Source: QKTW01 sp052161885
Lineage (GTDB): Bacteria; Bacteroidota; Bacteroidia; Chitinophagales; Chitinophagaceae
Direction: 5' to 3'
DNA length: 64,000 nucleotides
Assembly (NCBI GenBank): GCA_052161885.1
Contig: CP197396.1
Location: 2,976,001 to 3,040,000 of the forward strand
Positions 59,892-64,000 of this stretch are shown here, one piece after another (position 1 is the first letter of the stretch; the number at the start of each line of letters is the position of its first letter). The notes beneath the pieces are model-generated. The model saw only the letters and a list, made by a program, of their open reading frames with translations. It did not search any database and was not told the origin of the DNA. Both the position numbers and the translations under genes were made by a program.

Positions 59892-62800
59892 ATGACAAAA
59901 AAAATCCTTTACTTAATTGTCCCGCTGCTATTTTTTCTATTGCCGCAAAGTCATGCCAGAGGCTATAAAAGAATAGACGGGCCCATCAGTGTATGCAAAA
60001 ACGCACTTGTCGATTATACATTGGCCTACTCTCCCGCTCCTCCTGCGGGCAGCACCATACAATGGTCTATGGAAACACCGGTACTCGGCAGTTTTTCCAG
60101 CACTACAACCTATAATACAACTGTATCATGGCCCCAGAGCGGCATTACCAAAATTCATTGTAAAGTATATAACAGTGCCGGTATTCTGCTGTCTGATCTG
60201 GCCAAACAAATTACTGTGTATGACGTACCGGAACCCGTAATATTCACAGATTACCTGATAGCCTGCCAGAACTTTCCCCGTGATAAAGAGATAAAAGATC
60301 CTTTTGAAGACGGGCAATGTGTGAAAGTATGCGCGGGCAGCCATGCGAAGTACAGCCTCCAGGGCATCATCCCTTCCGGCAGTACATTTGAATGGACTGT
60401 GACAGGCGGAACTCCCGTTGCGGGCACTACAGGCAACATATGTGAAGTTGTCTGGGATGCTACCCCCGGAATGGGCTCTATATCTGTAGTAGTAACCGGC
60501 CCCGGAGGCTGCACTGGCACCAAAACGGGCTGCATAGAACGCGTAGAGCTTCCTACTGCAGATTTTTACCTTCCTGCTGACCCTACTGCTGAGGACATAA
60601 AAATATGTCGTGGACAGACGGTAACATTTGCAGATCATTCTGCAGCTGGTACCGGTTCTGCAATCATCAGCTGGTTATGGGATTTTGGTGATAACACTAC
60701 ATACGCCAGCACAACCAATATCAATGCCCAGCACCAATACAATGATCCGGGCGACTACACGGTAAGCCTTACGGTAACAAATGCCTGCGGTTGTACGAAT
60801 ACCGTAAAAAAAATACACGTTTCAGTTGCCGAAAGCCCCGGACTTACCATTACCTGCCCGGGTGTGATATGTGATGGAGAAAGACATTCCTACCGCCTGG
60901 AAGGAGGTAGTTGCTCTGATGGAAAATGGGAGGCAATCGGAGGACATATTCTTCAGGAGGATCCGGCTAGCGTAGAAGTAATATGGGACGATGTGGATCC
61001 GTCAACCGGCTTCGGCTACCTCACTTATCTGCCTGGCAATTGCGATGTGGAGTGTGCGAACCCGGTTACAGTGAAAATACCGGTAATACTGCATGAGGCT
61101 AAAATAACAGGCCCTGGCACTATCTGCCGCGATGAGTTAAAATATAAATATAGCTTGCCGCAGTGGCCGACCACCGACTTTAAGTGGCATGTGGTGTCCG
61201 TAACCGGCACTGCAGACTTCTATCAAACGGATCAGCGCAATGAAATAAGCCTGCAGGGACATACAAACGGCACCGTGATACTGGAATGCGACTACACCAA
61301 TACCTTGCTGCTGTGCGGCGGACATGCTTCTATAGAAGTAACGATACAAAGCCCAGACACGATTAATGGCCCTAAAAAAGTATGCCTGAATAGCACAGAT
61401 AATTTTACCCTGCACAGCGGCCAGAGCGTACAATGGACACTGCAGCCGCCCTCCGGAATGGCTATAACGAGTATCGCTTCTACGCAATTTCCACCCACCG
61501 GAATGGCTTCGCCCTTTACACAACCGGGCATCTATTATCTGTCTGTACCCGAAGTGCCGGGCCATTGCTCTCCCGAACCGCTGCAAATACAGTGCATGCC
61601 CAATGTGACTGCTGTAGACGAGATTAGCGGACCTGTTAAAGTATGTCAGGGTGGCGTATACCAGTATACAGCATACAACCCGCTCCCGGGCACTGTTTTC
61701 CACTGGCAGATATTGGGTAATAACGCCAGTATTGTTGGGAGCAACTATGGCAATACAGCATCGGTTCAATTTATAAATCCCGGCCCCTATACAATATCTG
61801 TAACAAGAGAACTGGCAGAAAGTCCGTTCTGTGCCGGCCCGGCATTAACCCTGAATGTGAGCAATATCGTAGTTGATCCTACTATCAGTTCTATTTTGAT
61901 CAACAATCAGGGAGTATCTCCGGCCAATCTCCCTTACAATGTATGCCCCAACAGCGCCAATACCTTTACCTGCAGTTATAATGATGCAGACAGCTATACT
62001 TGGAGCATTATACCTGCCGGCGCAGGCAGCATTGACCACAATGAAAACCAGGCAGTGAATATTACCTGGCATAATGCAAATTTCAACAACACTGCTACAG
62101 TTCGTGTGGTGGTAAAACGCTGCAACCAGACAAAGACAGTCGACATCCCGGTGCTTATCCGTAAAGGATCCGGCATCACCGGCATCACTACCGACAAAAA
62201 TACAGTGTGCAGCGGCGAGGCTGTAACCGCCAGTCTTATCACCGGTTCCCCCTGGACAGGAGGCTCCGTTACCTGGAGCGCGGGCAGCAATGCTACCGTC
62301 GCCCCGACTCCCGGCAATCCGGCATCAGCCAGTATTTCGGTAAACAATGAAACAGGTTTCGACCAGACGGTTACTGTTACTGCTGAGGTAAACGGCTTTA
62401 ACAGCTGTGGTGATGTGGCAACGTTCCAGACGGACATAACGGTACGAGCCAAGCCGGTTATAAGTACATCGCCCAGCGGCCTGGCAAGTTATTGCGGCAG
62501 CATCAATATCCCCGTTTCCGCTACCGTAGGTACCACCGTAAGCACTCTTACATGGTTCCAGGCTCCAGGGACGTTGCTTTCCACTTGCAATGCGCCATCA
62601 TTTGGCTGCAGCACCATGAATATAACCGCTCCGGGCACCTATTACGCAACTGTAACGGATATCTACGGCTGTACAAACACATCAGACCCGGTAAGTCCGA
62701 TAGAGATTTGTCCCTGTGACCAGCCTGTGGGAATTAACCTGACGGCCTCCCAGAGTTGCGGTCAAATCGAAGCATCGGCATTTTACGCACCAGGACCTGA

Positions 62801-64000
62801 TCTTTCTAATCCAGCCTGGAGTATCTCACCCAATACTGTAACAACAGTGCTGCAAAACACCACTTTTAATCCGGCTACTTTTAGTGCTGTTGCTACCCAA
62901 CCGGGCGTGTACAATATCACTTTCAACATTTCGAAAAACAATTGTACAACTCCTGCAACACAGCAAGTGACAGTGCCCGTTATTCCCGGCATCACACTTA
63001 CACGAAAATGCAACCCGCTTCTGAATAACTACAAAATCACCGCAAGCAGCAGCTCTCTGACCATGCCCGGGGTTTCGTTCAATTATGAATTCGACCTGGA
63101 CCTCAGTAATGCGTGGACTGCTGCTTCTCCCGTAAGCGCTCATAATTTTGCGGTTGCTGCAGGCTCCGGCACACATCATGTGCGCATGAGAATTACCTGC
63201 TACATCAATGGCGTTCTTCAAACCTGTATAGCAGAAGCTGATATTTCCATTCCTGCATTGCCATCTGCAAACTTCACCCCGGATCCGTTAAATACGATAT
63301 GCAGCGACCAAAGCTCTGTAGTATTTACCCCGGACCAGACGCTGAATGGCCCGGCCAATGCGCCTTACACCTGGACGTGGAACTTTGGAGACGGCACAAG
63401 CAATACTGTAAGCTCCTCCATACCCGGAGGTGGTATAACACATACCTTCCACAATACCGGCGCAACTGCAGTACAAACCTATGGTGTGTCCCTTACTGTT
63501 AAAGATGCCTTTGGATGTACTGTAAATGGTGGCACACAGGACGTACCAGTGCATACCAATCAGCTGAACGGCACCCTTTCAAGCAATCCTGTAAACATGC
63601 CGGTATGCCCGGGCACACCGGTTACACTGCAGTTTAACAGTACCGGAGCTTCATCTCCCGCCAGTTACCAATGGATGGCAGACAATAGCCAGACTGGTTA
63701 TCCTTCAGCCAACACCTACACGGTATATTCAGGCGGTGATTACTGGGTGCATGTTACCGATCAGTATGGTTGCTGGTATAACAGTCCACACAAAACTGTA
63801 GATGTAAGCACTGTGCCCCAGCCTGTAATTGTAGGTAGAAATACTGCGTGTAAAGGAGATGCCTTTACGTTGAACAGTTCTCTCGGTAACGTCGCCAGCA
63901 CCCCCGGTAATTCTATCAGGTGGTACCGGGATAATGGTCTTGTGTACACGGGTAATAATCCGGTATGGGAACAGGACGGCAACCTGTCCGTAGGCACGCA
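59892..64000 (+). CDS. Giant secreted PKD/Ig-like repeat protein, 5' part
   Basis: The frame starts at 59892 and is open to the end of the window: 1369 codons with no stop, so the C-terminus is missing. The N-terminus is a signal peptide (ILYLIVPLLFFLLPQSHA). The body is a chain of Ig-like/PKD modules of about 80-110 residues, each beginning with a GP..VC.G....Y-like motif (e.g. GPISVCKNALVDYTL, SGPVKVCQGGVYQYTA). Two modules have the PKD hallmark (SWLWDFGDNTTY, WTWNFGDGTSN). Many Cys residues suggest disulfides. By architecture it is a surface adhesin or filament protein likely exported by T9SS, with a sorting domain expected downstream. Confidence 0.88.
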   Translation, partial: MTKKILYLIVPLLFFLLPQSHARGYKRIDGPISVCKNALVDYTLAYSPAPPAGSTIQWSMETPVLGSFSSTTTYNTTVSWPQSGITKIHCKVYNSAGILLSDLAKQITVYDVPEPVIFTDYLIACQNFPRDKEIKDPFEDGQCVKVCAGSHAKYSLQGIIPSGSTFEWTVTGGTPVAGTTGNICEVVWDATPGMGSISVVVTGPGGCTGTKTGCIERVELPTADFYLPADPTAEDIKICRGQTVTFADHSAAGTGSAIISWLWDFGDNTTYASTTNINAQHQYNDPGDYTVSLTVTNACGCTNTVKKIHVSVAESPGLTITCPGVICDGERHSYRLEGGSCSDGKWEAIGGHILQEDPASVEVIWDDVDPSTGFGYLTYLPGNCDVECANPVTVKIPVILHEAKITGPGTICRDELKYKYSLPQWPTTDFKWHVVSVTGTADFYQTDQRNEISLQGHTNGTVILECDYTNTLLLCGGHASIEVTIQSPDTINGPKKVCLNSTDNFTLHSGQSVQWTLQPPSGMAITSIASTQFPPTGMASPFTQPGIYYLSVPEVPGHCSPEPLQIQCMPNVTAVDEISGPVKVCQGGVYQYTAYNPLPGTVFHWQILGNNASIVGSNYGNTASVQFINPGPYTISVTRELAESPFCAGPALTLNVSNIVVDPTISSILINNQGVSPANLPYNVCPNSANTFTCSYNDADSYTWSIIPAGAGSIDHNENQAVNITWHNANFNNTATVRVVVKRCNQTKTVDIPVLIRKGSGITGITTDKNTVCSGEAVTASLITGSPWTGGSVTWSAGSNATVAPTPGNPASASISVNNETGFDQTVTVTAEVNGFNSCGDVATFQTDITVRAKPVISTSPSGLASYCGSINIPVSATVGTTVSTLTWFQAPGTLLSTCNAPSFGCSTMNITAPGTYYATVTDIYGCTNTSDPVSPIEICPCDQPVGINLTASQSCGQIEASAFYAPGPDLSNPAWSISPNTVTTVLQNTTFNPATFSAVATQPGVYNITFNISKNNCTTPATQQVTVPVIPGITLTRKCNPLLNNYKITASSSSLTMPGVSFNYEFDLDLSNAWTAASPVSAHNFAVAAGSGTHHVRMRITCYINGVLQTCIAEADISIPALPSANFTPDPLNTICSDQSSVVFTPDQTLNGPANAPYTWTWNFGDGTSNTVSSSIPGGGITHTFHNTGATAVQTYGVSLTVKDAFGCTVNGGTQDVPVHTNQLNGTLSSNPVNMPVCPGTPVTLQFNSTGASSPASYQWMADNSQTGYPSANTYTVYSGGDYWVHVTDQYGCWYNSPHKTVDVSTVPQPVIVGRNTACKGDAFTLNSSLGNVASTPGNSIRWYRDNGLVYTGNNPVWEQDGNLSVGT

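Overview
The window is a piece of a Bacteroidota chromosome, most likely from the Chitinophagaceae or a close relative. Four things support this: type IX secretion (T9SS) C-terminal sorting domains on several secreted proteins, TAnnTTTG -7 promoter boxes in place of the E. coli type, the dxr-rseP gene order, and families largely restricted to this phylum (DUF4290, DUF5522, the ligase-associated repair cassette). The assignment rests on gene content; no rRNA is present. Most of the window is ordinary core chromosome with mid-range GC.

Layout. 1-4.6 kb: the 3' part of hflX, a small protein, a DUF2461 protein, then dxr and rseP. 4.6-7 kb: a stand-alone SIR2-like protein and a secreted NUC1-type nuclease. 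7.2-12.9 kb: a large M16 zinc peptidase, a TIGR01777 epimerase with a small membrane protein, and a two-gene unit of an exported papain-like protease and a lipoprotein. 13-19.6 kb: an acyl-CoA carboxylase beta subunit, a choice-of-anchor V protein, a compact trmB-DUF5522-alkyltransferase-like operon, and two unrelated L,D-transpeptidases facing each other. 19.9-24.6 kb: a thiolase, secreted proteins and a 770-base AT-rich gap with repeats.

24.7-29.9 kb holds a five-gene operon that I regard as one of the two most interesting loci. It encodes a soluble coiled-coil protein, a PspA-like membrane coiled-coil protein, a membrane-anchored solute-binding domain fused to an OmpA peptidoglycan-binding domain, and an ABC permease with its ATPase. 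An intrinsic-terminator-like hairpin sits between the binding protein and the permease. 30-43.4 kb: a DUF6438 protein, a SNF2 helicase, PolX (polymerase site degenerate, PHP site intact), cmk, lpdA, murA (Asp in place of the catalytic Cys) with DUF4290, a T9SS repeat protein and a hexapeptide-repeat protein. 43.4-46.4 kb: a fused trehalose synthase/phosphatase and a ferredoxin-NADP-type reductase.

46.5-49.5 kb is an accessory island and the second main locus. An 87-bp, four-copy array of nested palindromes ends in a 38-bp perfect palindrome. It is followed by an XRE regulator with its own palindromic operator, an OLD/RecF-like AAA ATPase, and a TOPRIM/DUF4276-like partner. The gene pair resembles anti-phage ATPase-nuclease systems. 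50.7-56.4 kb: the complete four-gene ligase-associated DNA damage cassette (exonuclease, ligase, Lhr-type helicase, PdeM). 56.4-64 kb: a candidate 26-residue peptide, trigger factor, tRNA-Leu(UAG), an orphan OmpR-type regulator preceded by operator-like repeats, and the first 1369 codons of a giant PKD/Ig-like surface protein that runs off the end.

Intergenic spaces repeatedly carry dispersed, simple, chromosomal repeat families. Many genes are followed by clear hairpin-plus-T terminators, several of them bidirectional.
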